DNA of 64,000 nucleotides from Diphasiastrum complanatum (lineage: Eukaryota > Streptophyta > Lycopodiopsida > Lycopodiales > Lycopodiaceae). Under the pieces are notes generated by a model. The model did not search any database and was not told where the DNA came from. It saw only the letters and a list, made by a program, of their open reading frames with translations. Below, one piece after another: positions 53,301-63,602 of this stretch. Position numbers and translations under genes: made by a program. The stretch covers positions 2,869,638-2,933,637 of the forward strand of contig CM055109.1 in NCBI GenBank assembly GCA_029204225.1, in the 5' to 3' direction. Position 1 is the first letter of the stretch. Every line of letters begins with the position of its first letter.

Positions 53301-54239
53301 GAAGGAGAGAAGATAGTCTATGTAGGTGAACAACTTACTACTGAAGAGCTATCCGATCTAAGAGACCTCCTACAAGAATACCGCGATTGTTTTGCATGGT
53401 CCTACAAGGATCTGAAGGGAATACCATTTGAAGTAGTGCAGCACACCATTCCGTTAGTCGATGGTGCCGAATCGAAAGTGAGTCGACCTTATCGCTGCAA
53501 CCCCCATTACTCCGAACTGATTCAATAAGAGTTGGAAAAGTTACTAGAAGCTGGATTCATATATGAGATTGAGCATACTGACTGGGTATCCCCAATTGTG
53601 ATTGTGCCTAAAAAGAATGGGAAACTACGCATTTGTGTAGACCTTAAAAAACTTAACACAGTCACAAAGAAGGACCACTTTCTCCTGCCCTTTACCGAAG
53701 GAGTGCTCGAATGAATAGCAGGAGAAGAGGCCTATAGTTTCCTCGATGGATTCAGTGGGTATAACCAAGTGCAAATAGCACCTGAAGACCAACATAAAAC
53801 TGCCTTTGCAACTGCATGGGGGACTTATGCTTTTCACGTAATGCCATTTGGGTTGTGTAATGCACCAAGCACCTTCCAGAGGGTTATGCAACATGCCTTC
53901 AAGAAGTTTCTTCAGAAATTCTTAGAAGTATTCCTTGATGATTTGTGTGTACATTCAGCCCGTAGGTATCACTTAAATCGCCTGAAACAAGTTCTGCAAC
54001 AATGTCGAAGATATGGCATTTCCCTTAACCTAGCCAAATGCCAAATATGGGTAACTCATGGCATTGTGCTAGGACATATCATATCGCAATACAGAATTGC
54101 CACTGATCCAGATAAGATAAAAGTAATAATTGAGATGACCCTGTCCAAAACAGTGCGTGATGTCTATACCTTTATGGGGCATGCCAACTACTATAGATGT
54201 TTCATATTACTATTTGCATTATTGGCCTTGCCTCTCTGA
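50364..54239 (+). pseudogene. Ty3/gypsy gag-protease-RT, single frame with nonsense codons
   Basis: One frame can be followed for about 3.87 kb with no frameshift. Gag has three CCHC knuckles: CPTCQQNHTANEC and CIFCNTNNHDTSTC (50667-50790) and CYGCGENHRIAKC (51152-51190). A CRECGHGHCYKDC-like motif follows. The protease active site is IIDDGSGVNI (about 51960), with D-D-G-S, ending GRPWL. RT (53340-54240) has VSPIVIVPKKNGKLRICVDL, FLDGFSGYNQV, MPFGLCNAPSTFQR and the catalytic box VFLDDL in place of the usual YxDD. In-frame stops are at 50937, 51525, 51699, 51867, 53526, 53712 and 54237. RNase H and integrase are missing after GHANYYRCF. The region resembles plant gypsy elements with a long gag. 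Lineage is not resolved. Confidence 0.9.
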
Positions 54240-55540
54240 CCAAATTTTCACAAGAACCCTACAAGTTAACGCTAATAGAAACAACACAATCCGATCGTTC
54301 TTATGATATTACTTGCAATCAGCAAATTCTTATGCATTCTAAAAACACCATTTTGTAACTTTACCCAATACAATTCCGTATCCCATGCACATATACTCTA
54401 GCATGGAATAGTATGGATCAAAATAGAAAAGTTCACTAAAGTACCATCCTTCACAACAATGACATAACTTCTATTGATATTGAGTTGAAATTAGAGTACC
54501 TTAGTGACAAACAAGATAGTTGGGTTGTCGCAAGAACCGCTAGTCATGAATGTTTGGGAGATCAACTCGTGATCATGTTATTTCTCAGCTTCCTGGAGAT
54601 GGAGTCAAATAGAAGGATAGAGAACGATTACTCACTCTTCTATAGGGATTACTCACTGCTCATTTGCTGCCACATAAGTGGGACCTTTGCTGCAAAAATG
54701 CGATTGACTGTTTGCCACATATAATTGCCTCTGCAATCAATGACTTACAAGGAGCAGAAACGTGTGCGATTATTTGCCAACTGGAGGTGTGATTGAATGT
54801 TGTCTTTGAAATCAGCGGATGACTTGACCCAAAAGTGCAAATGAAAGTGTGATGTAGCCTCCTCAAAAGCAACGAGTAACTGACTTCACAAGGAACTTGG
54901 CTTGCAATGTTTCAAACTCAATTCTGTATTGCCTTTTACATTTATTGTTGGTATTGGGAGGTCGTCAGTCAACAGGGTAGCATTCTTCCAAACCTCTACT
55001 AAGGCAACAAGGCATGAATCCATAGGTGAAGTGGTTGTAGATGGAGTAAAATCATAGATGTAGGTCTAAAAAGAGTAGTTAGTGCAAACAGATTAGTGAG
55101 GAAGTCAGTCAAGAAGGGCTGACTAGGAGCCGCAGCTGTAGGTCCAACGCAGACAGTGGGTCCTGCAGAACCACATAGTAGGCCTGATACAGATCAACAA
55201 GAGGGAACACAGTCCACAAGTAGGTGCTTTAGGCCACGTGGCACGTAGGCATTGGCCGCAGATAGATGGTAAATGAGTAGCAGAGTTTGAAAATCATAGG
55301 CAGGCTCCAACGAGGGTCTGTAGAGCTGCTACAACCACAGCAAGGTCTGGTATGTCAGCAACATCACAAATGCGTGACATTTAGTTGCCATTCTGATCAT
55401 CACGCTTCTGGCCTTGCTATCAACATAGGCCTGAATAGGTGTGGAAACACCTATACTGAGATTAAAAAATGGGGTTCACAATTCCAGCGTAGATTTGGTG
55501 GTCACCATAAGGTTAATCCTAGCACTTGCTTCACATTTTG
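54240..55540. other. No supported gene
   Basis: Just after 54240 a shifted frame reads LTKFSQEPYKLT, a plausible few residues more of gypsy RT. The rest is unrecognised and lacks long frames; somewhat higher GC between 55080 and 55330. Confidence 0.4.
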
Positions 55541-55545
55541 GTTGG

Positions 55546-56164
55546 ACTGATATATGCTTTAGTGTGTGTAGGCTAAGTCAATATATGCAAGATCCATTGA
55601 TCATACATTGAAAAAGTGCAAAAAGGATCTTGAGATACCTCTGGTGCACTCTAGATCAAGGAATTCTCTATAGAGGGGATATTATTGATTTGCATGCCTT
55701 TAGTGAATTGGATTTTGTAGGTGATAAAAGGGATAGAAATTTCACAAGTGCCTATGCAACATTCATTGGTGGAGGAATTATTTCTTGGTTGTCAAAAAAA
55801 CAAGAAACTCCCTCACTTTCTTCTATTGAGGCCGAGTACAAAGCTCTCACTACCACTACAAAGGAGCTTCTTTGGATCAAAAGGCTACTAATGGAGCTGA
55901 AGGTCATGAGTGTAGATGTTCCAATAATTTATAATGACACATTTCAGCCCAACAAACCCAATCTTCCATGCAAGGTCAAAGCATATTGAGATCTCTCATC
56001 ATTTTGTGAGAGAAAAGGTGCAATCCAAGGAGGCATCTTTGGAGCATGTGGCAAGTAGTGAATGTGTTGTTGATATCCTCACTAAACCACTTCAAAGAGC
56101 TGCATTTGTGAAATTAAGATCAGCTCTTGTATTGATAAGCAAGTCTATGTTATCAACAAACTAG
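55546..56164 (+). pseudogene. Copia RNase H region with frameshift
   Basis: Begins near DICFSVCRLSQYMQDPLIIH and runs through SAKRILRYLWCTLDQGILYR, then YATFIGGGIISWLSKKQETP, SLSSIEAEYKALTTTTKELL and WIKRLLMELK. A shift at about 55950 leads to NPIFHARSKHIEISHHFVRE and ECVVDILTKPLQRAAFVKLR. The acidic residues of RNase H (E in IEAEYKA, D in the shifted block) are visible. Integrase and most of RT are missing. It is followed by a polypurine tract, as in an element 3' end. Confidence 0.88.
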
Positions 56165-56166
56165 TT

Positions 56167-56177
56167 GTGAGGAGGAG
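56167..56177 (+). promoter_or_regulatory. Polypurine tract
   Basis: GTGAGGAGGAG directly precedes TATTAAAATTA, a probable LTR start with TG mutated to TA. Confidence 0.7.
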
Positions 56178-56640
56178 TATTAAAATTACACAAGCTAGTT
56201 TGATTTTTCCACTTGTAATTGTGGGATGTCACACATGCCAAAAGCATAGGATACTCTTTCTAAGTCATATACCTAATCTAGCTTTGGAATGGCACCTTTG
56301 GAATGAGGCCAAATTGTGCATAGATAGGCTAGAGAGACTCTAGGAGCAAAAATAGCAATTTTTACATTGTTTTGGATATCAAGACCTCGACCCCCAATTA
56401 TGGTGGATCTTATGACCTAATAAGTTGAACATTAGGGTTAGGTCCTGGAAGGATCAGAGGAATCTCTAAATGCTTAGATCCGAGGCATTCATGTATAAAT
56501 ATGTGATGGATTTGCCATCCAATAATGAATAAAATTGAAATCTTCCTTATCACATTTAGGCTTAATCATCAACACAAGTATTCTCCACTCTTAGTTTATG
56601 AAACTAAATCCATAAGATTTATAATAAATAAAAAAAGGGT
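56178..56640 (+). repeat. Probable Copia LTR between a pol 3' end and a gag 5' end
   Basis: The left boundary follows from the polypurine tract. AATAATGAATAAAATTG (about 56520) could be a polyadenylation signal region. The right end and primer site are not recognisable. The stretch 56641-57365 is presumed leader, since a gag start follows. Confidence 0.5.
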
Positions 56641-57365
56641 GTTAGATCCAGACATCACAAACAAAGATCATTAAGATCTGTAGATAGAAGATTTAATACA
56701 TTGTTCACCTCCCTTAGAAAAAGTTCAATCTCAAGAAGAAAAGGTCTAGAGCCATTTATGTCTAGATAAATTTAAGATAACCAAAAACTAGAGTCATTGA
56801 CGCCTAGGAAAAGAAAAGACAAGAAGAAGAAAAGTAAAGAGATGTATTACCTCTACAATCTAGGCATCATTATGATTTGTGCTTTTCATAGAAACTAAAA
56901 CCAAATCAATCTGATGTGTCTAGCAAGAGTTATAAGCTCTTAAAGAGGTTAGGGATAGGTCCAAAATCCGAGTGACAACATTTTGATTTGATTCAATCTT
57001 GCTTTGTTCTGAATCCATTGTTTTGAGCATCCTACACAAGAAACTGAAGATCAAGACTGAGTTTGAAGTAATGAACACCTTTTGAGCCTTCTGAGAGTCA
57101 ATTGTGTTTTCTTTTGAAGCATTTCACATGTGCCAAAAGTAGGATTCAAACTAGCCAAAGTGTTTCAATCCACTTTGTGTGCCTGATCTAGATAACTTGT
57201 TTTGTGGAATATTTGAGAGTCATCTCAAATACAGTTCCAAGTGTTTCACATAGGAGGGTAGTACATCCTTGAAAATACCTATAGTGAAAGAGAGCAGCAA
57301 CTTTAAGTCTAATTGGAACAAGCTCAAACATATCTCAGTCCAATAACTAAGAAGTCTTCATTAAA

Positions 57366-57510
57366 ATGGCATCTTAGGGAGGATATCTTCTAGAAGCCAG
57401 TGAAAGACTAAATACTTCTAATTACTCAATTTGGAAGTTCAGAATGGAGTCTATCTTGATACTCCAGGATGTTATGGATATTGTGCTTGGTGTTGAGGAG
57501 GAGCACTCTC
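57366..57510 (+). pseudogene. Copia gag N-terminal fragment
   Basis: Plus-strand reading LLEASERLNTSNYSIWKFRM, then ESILILQDVMDIVLGVEEEH, resembles the gag starts at 19595 and 28746. It breaks off near 57510, where minus-strand Copia pol begins, so the two meet tail to tail at a rearrangement point. No stop is needed in this short stretch. Confidence 0.75.
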
Positions 57511-58460
57511 TTGGCCATTTTCCAATGATAGATAGTAGGATTTTGCATAGCCTGGCTCAACTTATGAACACTAAAGCTTATGTCAGGTCTAGTTATTGTG
57601 AGCCAAATTAAGGAGCCTATAAGACTTCTAAAAAGTGTGATGTCCACGAAGGATCTTTCATCACCATTGTTAGAATCCTTTACATTTTGCTCCATAGGTG
57701 TTTCTATACTCTTACAATTCAACATATTGAACTTTTTTAACATTGAAAGAGCATACTTGGATTGACATACAAAAGCTTTATCGTTAAGAAAGTCAATATC
57801 TAATCCTAGAATATAGTAAATTTTTCCAAGATCTTGCATCTTGAACTCTTTTCCAAGTGCAATCTTGGTTACCTCAACTAACTTGATACTACTTCCTGTC
57901 AAAATGATATCATAAACATAAATAAGAAGAATGACAATATCTTTATCGAAAAACTTGACATATAAGGAAGGATCATAGTTACTAAGATTAAATCATAGTG
58001 ACTCAAGAAAGGTGTTAAGTCGAGAATACCATGACCTTGGAGCTTGCTTCAATCCATATAAACTTTTGAAGAGCAAGCAAACTTTTTCTTTATCATGGAT
58101 AAACCCAATAGGCTGATTCATATAAATCTCTTCTTCTAGATACCCATTTAGAAATGCATTAGAGACATCTAGTTGAAGAACTTGCCAATTGAAAAAACAA
58201 GCAAGAGAAATTATGATTCTAATTGATACCATCTTTGCAACTGGGGCAAATGTCACCTCATAATCAAGTCCATAAACTTGAGCAAAACCTTTAGCACAAA
58301 GCCTAGTCTTCTACTTGTTGATTGTGCCATCTTGATTATACTTGACTCGAAAAACCCACTTGCAACCAATGATGTGCTTGTTGGATGGAAGATCCACAAG
58401 CTCCCATGTCTTATTGGCCATCAAAGCTTCATATTCCTCCTTCATGGCAAGGTGCCATTC
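57510..58460 (-). pseudogene. Copia reverse transcriptase, catalytic box mutated
   Basis: From about 58460 it reads EYEALMANKTWELVDLPSNK, CKWVFRVKYNQDGTINK, a stop, APVAKMVSIRIIISLACFF, QLDVSNAFLNGYLEEEIYMN and SLYGLKQAPRSWYSRLN. The catalytic box reads LLIYVYDIILTG at about 57915, so the first Asp of YVDD is Tyr. It continues with MQDLGKIYYILGLDI, SIETPMEQNVKDSN, SLIGSLIWLTITRPDISFSV and HWKMAKRVL. Stops and a frame change occur near 58256 and 57993. It cannot be active. Confidence 0.88.
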
Positions 58461-58497
58461 CTTTGAGTTGAGTGCATCATATACATCCTTCGGCTCC

Positions 58498-58904
58498 TCA
58501 TGAGAAATAAAAAAAGGCATAATTAGTGGAGTTGATTTCCACTTGCTTGCCTCTATCTTCATAGGTAAGCCTTCTAGGCTCGGATCTTTCTCTTTGAGAT
58601 CTCCTTGGTGAAAAGATTCGAGGTGACTCCTCCTCAATTCTCGGCCCCATCTCTCCATGATAATCTTCAAGGGTGATGATTGGAGTATCTTTGTGAGAAT
58701 CTTTGAACTTGGCCTCCTCAAGAATGTATTTTTGATCTTCATGGAATATAACATCCCTACTCTCAATTGTAGTTGAGGTAGAGGGAACATAGATTCTGTA
58801 AGCTTTCTTGTTGGATGCATATCCAACCATGATCCCTTTAATAGAATTAGGATCATCTCTTTTCCTTGTTTCCAAGGGCATATTAACAAAGCAAGCACAA
58901 CCAA
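58498..58904 (-). pseudogene. Copia integrase C-terminal block and linker
   Basis: Reads PLETRKRDDPNSIKGIMVGY, ASNKKAYRIYVPST and SRDVIFHEDQKYILEEAKFK, followed by an acidic linker with RIEEESPRIFSPRRS and RRLTYEDRGKQVEI. The frame is open to 58498 and overlaps a second frame used by the RT start. Confidence 0.82.
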
Positions 58905-59460
58905 AAACTCGGGTGATCTACCTTAGATTTCTTCTTAAACAAGACTTCAAAAGGTGATTTTCCAGCAAGTGCATTGTGAGGTAATCTATTGCACAAATAG
59001 TTTGCACAATTTATAGCTTCACTCCAATAATCAATAGGCAAAGAAGCTGCTACTCGAATTGCTTTAGCACATTCACATAAAGATCTGTTTTTCGTCTCAG
59101 CTAGCTACTCCATTTTGAGATGGAGAATAAGCACAAGAAAACTCTCTCTTTACTCCTTCACCTTCACAGTATTCATGAAACTTGTTGGAGATGTATTCAC
59201 CTCCTCCATCACATCTTAAAGCTTTAACTTTAAAAGAAAACTGTTTCTCAACATAAGCTTTGAAGATTAGGAAGTGATAAAAAACCATTGCCTTTGAAGA
59301 AAGTAGATATAACCAGGTATATCTGGTAAAGTCATCAGTAAAGGTGACAAAACATGTTGCACCACCAATACTTTTAGAAGAGGAAAAATGTACATCTGAG
59401 TGTATAAGCTCCAAATGATGAGTAGTCTTTATAAAAGACTTTTGATATGGCTTTCTGTGT
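58905..59460 (-). pseudogene. Copia integrase catalytic core, broken
   Basis: From about 59450: RKPYQKSFIKTTHHLELIHS with first catalytic D in HSDVHFSSS, DDFTRYTWLYLLSSKAMVFY, second D in LRCDGGGEYISNKFHEYCEG (a C-D-G variant of R-S-D-N-G), then YSPSQNGVAS. A stop at 59097 precedes the block that should carry the catalytic E. Remnants of the remainder (RSLCECAKAI, CANYLCNRLPHNALAGKSPF) follow in other frames. Confidence 0.82.
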
Positions 59461-59576
59461 GACTTTGCAATGGCACTATCTCTCTCAAAATTTCATTAGA
59501 TACATTCATCTTAATGAAATGTAGAGCCATTCTAGCTCTTTTCTTGTACTTAAGAATTTCAGCCTGTGCTTGATAT

Positions 59577-60114
59577 ATATCTTCAACTTTTGATTTTGGT
59601 TTATTGTATAAAAGTGAAGATCTTTCTATTATTGGTTATTTTGACTCGGATTTTGCAAGTGATAGAGCAGATCGAAAATCTACAAGTGCTTATGTCATAT
59701 ATCTTGGAGGAAACTTGATATCTTGGCTTTCCAAAAGGCAAGATATTGTATCACTCATCATGTGAAGCTGAGTACAAGGCACTCACTACAACAACAAAGG
59801 AAGTGCTTTGAACCAAGAGGTTACTAGTGGAACTAAAGATAATCTTGGAAGAGGATCTACCTATGATCATGTGTGACAACATTTCAGCCCAAGCCCTTGC
59901 CAACAACCCGATATTCCATGCAAGGAACAAGCATATCGAAGTTGCACATCACTTCGTGAGAGAGAAGCTCATTGGAGGGGAAATCAATTTGGAGCACATC
60001 GACACATCATCTTGCATTGCTGATATGCTCACCAAACCTTTGAGCAAAAGTTCCTTCATCAAGCATAGAGCCAACCTTGGAGTTATACCAAGATCTATGT
60101 TCAAATCAATATAG
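59577..60114 (+). pseudogene. Copia RNase H region, 3' end
   Basis: Begins with LLYKSEDLSIIGYFDSDFAS, then DRADRKSTSAYVIYLGGNLI, SWLSKRQDIVSLIM (frame change), CEAEYKALTTTTKEVL and a stop. From 59827 it is open: DLPMIMCDNISAQALANNPI, KHIEVAHHFVREKLIGGEIN and CIADMLTKPLSKSSFIKHRA. It ends at 60114 just before a polypurine tract and LTR. It lies back to back with the minus-strand Copia gag remnant at 59580, marking another junction. Confidence 0.88.
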
Positions 60115-60120
60115 ATCATT

Positions 60121-60131
60121 TTTAGGAGGAG
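60121..60131 (+). promoter_or_regulatory. Polypurine tract
   Basis: TTTAGGAGGAG directly precedes the LTR start TGTTAAAATTG and follows RNase H by about 7 bp. Confidence 0.82.
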
Positions 60132-60792
60132 TGTTAAAATTGAAAAACAATCCATATTGATTTTTTGGCTTGCTACAAATGTTGTACCATGCAAGTATGT
60201 AGCTCATTAATGCAAAATGCCAAGTTTGGCCTACATAGAACTCGAGCTACATGGTTATGTATTATCTATTTTGATAAATGCAACTTGCATATAGTTTGTA
60301 GACATAGAATTAGCATGATTATGCTTGTAGAAACTCATGGCAATTCACATGCATTACTTGTAAGTGATCCATAGTGACATGCAAGGCATGCACAAAGTAT
60401 AATGGACACATGCATGATGATTTGTACTTTGTTAGTTAGAACTAGTACACTTGTAAAAAGTTTGTAGAATTTCAGGCATGGCAAGTGACAAATGTCACAT
60501 AGACTCTAGATGCCACTTTAGTTGTCATTTTGGAATGGATAGATGTGGTTCTACCTCGAGCTACCTCAAACTCCATAAATATGTGTAGCTCTCCTCACAA
60601 TCTATGATGAAGAACCAAAGTTTTGCTGCCTCATGCCATTTTGGATCTAAACTATTTTGCTTGTTATCTCTCTAGTTTTCTCTCTCTAACTCGTGTTGAA
60701 GCTAATGCTAATACACTAAAATCTTGTACTTTTGTTCATTCTTTGATTCATTGCTATCATAATCTAATGCTTAGCATGCTAGATTGTGGTTA
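60132..60792 (+). repeat. Copia LTR, 3' boundary truncated
   Basis: Starts TGTTAAAATTG after a polypurine tract. Its right part 60680-60792 matches 22630-22755, after which the two diverge at GGTTAAG. In the 22.6 kb copy the LTR-like sequence continues, so this copy is cut at about 60792, where unrelated sequence leading to the 344 bp repeats begins. Confidence 0.7.
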
Positions 60793-60889
60793 AGATTTTT
60801 GGATCTCCTCTTTGGCCAATGATAAAGGGTGGATGGATGTAGGCTACATTCAAGGGGGGAGTCAAGATATCAAATTTTGGAGTCATGGG

Positions 60890-62240
60890 GTGATTTTGGG
60901 ATTGTAGGAAGCTAGGAGTGAAAAAAGTCCAAATCTATGGATCCTTTGGGAGGTATGGCTCTCCCTTCTAGAGATGTCAACACATGTATTAGATCTCTCA
61001 GATCTGAAAGAGGCGAGTCAAAATATCCAAAATTGAAGCCTGTAGGCCAAAAATAGTAAATTTTGGGTTTTCTCTGGTTCTGGCCAATCCTGTGGGTATC
61101 TTGGTTCTCCTGACTCAAATTAGCTTTTTCACAAGTAGAGGATGCCACTTGCAAATAGGCAAACCAAGACCTTGAGGGAACAATGAGATATGACACTCAC
61201 AAAAAGTCTCTCAAATTGGGGATCCCAAAAAGTGCAAAAATCAGGATTTTCACATTTTTCAATGCAACATTATGGGTGCTTGGGCTCTTGGTTCGCCCTC
61301 TAGATAGTGTACTAAACTCAATAAGATCTATCAATGGTGAAAGAGGCGAACCAACATATCCAAAAATGAAGAATTTAGGCCAAAATTAATAAATATTGGA
61401 ATTTTTGACTTTCTGGCTGATTCTTTGGGTGTCTTGGCTCTCCTAACTCAAATTAAGCTGTTCTTGAGTGGGTAATGCAACCAGCAAATAGGCAAACCAA
61501 GACCTTGAGATATTAGTGAGATATGACACTTTGGGATTGTACAAATCTTGAATCTTAGTTGATAGGCTGTTTGGGATCCCAGAAAGTGTAAAAATCAAGA
61601 TTTTCACACTTTTCAATGTAAACTGGTGGGTACTTGGGCTCTTGGCTCGCCTTCTAGATAGTGTACTAAACTCAATGAGATCTATCAATGGTGGAGGAGG
61701 CGAGCCAACATATTACAAATCGAAGCTTTTAGGCCAAAAATAGTAAATTTTGGATTTTCTCTATTTCTGGCCAATCCTGTGGATATCTTGATTCTCCTTA
61801 CTCAAATTAGCTTTTTCACAAGTAGAGGATGCCACTTGCAAATAAGTGAACCAAGACCTTGAGGGAACAATGAGATATGACACTTTGGGATTTATCGATT
61901 CTTGAATCCTAGTTGGCAGGCTGTTTGGGATCCCAGAAAGTGTAAAAATCAGGATTTTCACACTTTTCAATCTAGAATGATGAGTACTTGGGCTCTTGGC
62001 TCGCCCTCTGGAAAATGTACTGGGCTCAATGAGATCTATCAATGGTGAAGGAGGCGAGCCAAGATGGATTTTTACCGAGGCTGTAGAGGCAAGTTTCTCA
62101 AAAACTTTGAAGTCAGATATCTCGGCAATGGCTCAAGCTCTTGGCTCACCCTTTTGATACAATCTTCAACAAGTAATTGTCTCTCTAATTTGAGCTAGGC
62201 GAGCCAAGTTGAGTAGTTTTGGAGTTCTGGGAAACCAAAA
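60890..62240. repeat. ~344 bp tandem repeat, about four copies, with conserved hairpin arms
   Basis: GCAAATARGYRAACCAAGACC recurs at 61151, 61494 and 61838 (periods 343 and 344). Each unit also has CTTGGCTCGCC and, about 50 bp later, GGCGAGCCAAS: 61287/61345, 61641/61699 and 61995/62053, with a diverged pair near 60956/61013. Further GGCGAGCYAAG motifs occur near 62202 and 62344. Minus-strand frames of 81-94 codons in three units are similar to one another, but this follows from the DNA repeat. The array lies just downstream of a minus-strand gypsy LTR and primer site, so it may be that element's leader. Confidence 0.85.
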
Positions 62241-62674
62241 CAGGTTCAGAGAATTTTTTCTGAGTAAAATCTTCAAATCTTACTGTTAAAGCTCGCCCCT
62301 CTGATGGATGGTAGTTCATTCTTTGTTTTATCTTCAGTTACGAGGGCGAGCTAAGTTGTCAAGATTTAGGCCTCCAAACATCAGTTGGGGATTCAAGACC
62401 CTGTTTGGCAGTTTTGTGAAGTTGCCAGTCAGATTTGGGGAGGCAGATTCATGATGGTTTAAAAATTAGTTTGAAGGCTGTTTGTTTTTGCATTGTCTTG
62501 TGGGGGAATGATAGTTTCATGATAGTTCCTCACATACATATGCTCAAAACACCCAAACCACAAGCATAACAGTCATAAAAAAATTTGCAAAGTAACCACT
62601 AAAAGCTAGTGACCAGTCCCTACAACAAAGCAAGTAGAAAAAAAAAAAAAAAACAACAAAAGTTAGCAGACATT
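62241..62674. other. No supported gene; presumed gypsy leader
   Basis: Includes a poly-A run at 62639-62653. Sequence lies between the 344 bp repeats and the primer site. Confidence 0.4.
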
Positions 62675-62697
62675 TGGCTCCCCGACAACGACGCCAA
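62675..62697 (-). promoter_or_regulatory. Ty3/gypsy-type primer binding site
   Basis: Minus strand TTGGCGTCGTTGTCGGGGAG closely resembles the TGGCGCCGTTGYCGGGGA primer site of plant Ty3/gypsy elements (one or two mismatches). It abuts the LTR. The primer tRNA is not assigned here. Confidence 0.8.
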
Positions 62698-63602
62698 TGT
62701 TGTCAAGAAGTAAAAGGTTTCCACCTTCTCCTCCTAAGTAGTTTGTAGCACGGAAAGCGGGCTCGAACCTAGGAGCCATGAAGATGCTTGCAAAACAAAG
62801 AGTGTTAACATCTACTTCTACTTGCAAACAAATAGCATTCCAACCAAAACATCACCAAGATAAGTAACCATTAACTCTATCTCTCTCACTTCTCTCACAT
62901 TCTCTTCCAACACACTCACACACACACTCTTCCACCCACTCTCACTCTAACATCCAATCTACTCTTTTTAACCACACTCTACGAGCTTAACTAGAAATAG
63001 AAACACTCAAAGAGGAAGCACTTATGCTAAAATGGGACTAAAATAGCAAGAACTTAAGCAAATATGCATACTACACAAAGTCACACTAAATTTAGCCAAA
63101 CACCAAAATTAGCACAAGTGGACCCAAAATGGCAGCACTTAGCTCTCATACATTAAGGATGCAAAATACATAGAAGGGGCTTCTCTTTATAGAAGCTTGT
63201 GGAGTGTCCTTTCCACATTTACTTATGGGACTAGGAATTTCAAGTCTCAATATAGAATGCAAGTTTTTTTTAGAATCTTGACATTGACTTTTGCATACTT
63301 TTTTAAGTCTAAGTTTAAACCTTGAGATTGCAGAAATTGGTTTCTAGTCCCCTAGTGACTAATGGCACCACAAGTTGGACTTATGCACGCAGGTCCATAC
63401 TTGGGGCCTAACGCAACTTATCTACTGACGGCTCTTCAAGATGGGCTTATACATGCAGGATGCCATGCTTGGGCCATTAATTATGCAAAATTGATATTTA
63501 CATTAGCTTCATCCCTGTAAGGTACTACTTTCCTGAGTTCTCCCAAGCTCCATTGAAATGCCCCTTGGGCCTTGTATTCCGGCCCCCACAAAAATCCTAA
63601 CA
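62698..63602 (-). repeat. Ty3/gypsy 5' LTR, 905 bp
   Basis: On the plus strand it starts TGTTGTCAAG and ends ATCCTAACA, giving TGTT/AACA termini. The inner side is fixed by the primer site and the outer side by the point where a different gypsy RT reading frame resumes. CACACTCACACACACACTC (about 62912) and pyrimidine-rich tracts lie inside. No partner LTR is in the window. Confidence 0.78.

Larger units (their letters stand above)
57505..59580 (-). mobile_element. Ty1/Copia gag-integrase-RT remnant, deleted
   Basis: Read on the minus strand, a gag piece (59580-59470, ILKYKKRARMALHFIKMNVS) is joined directly to the end of the integrase zinc-binding region (AKSHRKPYQKSF). Integrase core, linker and RT follow and end at HWKMAKRVL near 57510. 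Protease and most of gag were lost by deletion near 59460. No LTRs are recognised. Confidence 0.85.

Noticed and set aside
60912-62042. Three similar minus-strand frames of 81-94 codons
   Set aside because: Similarity is explained by the 344 bp DNA repeat; frames are broken differently in each unit and have no domain.
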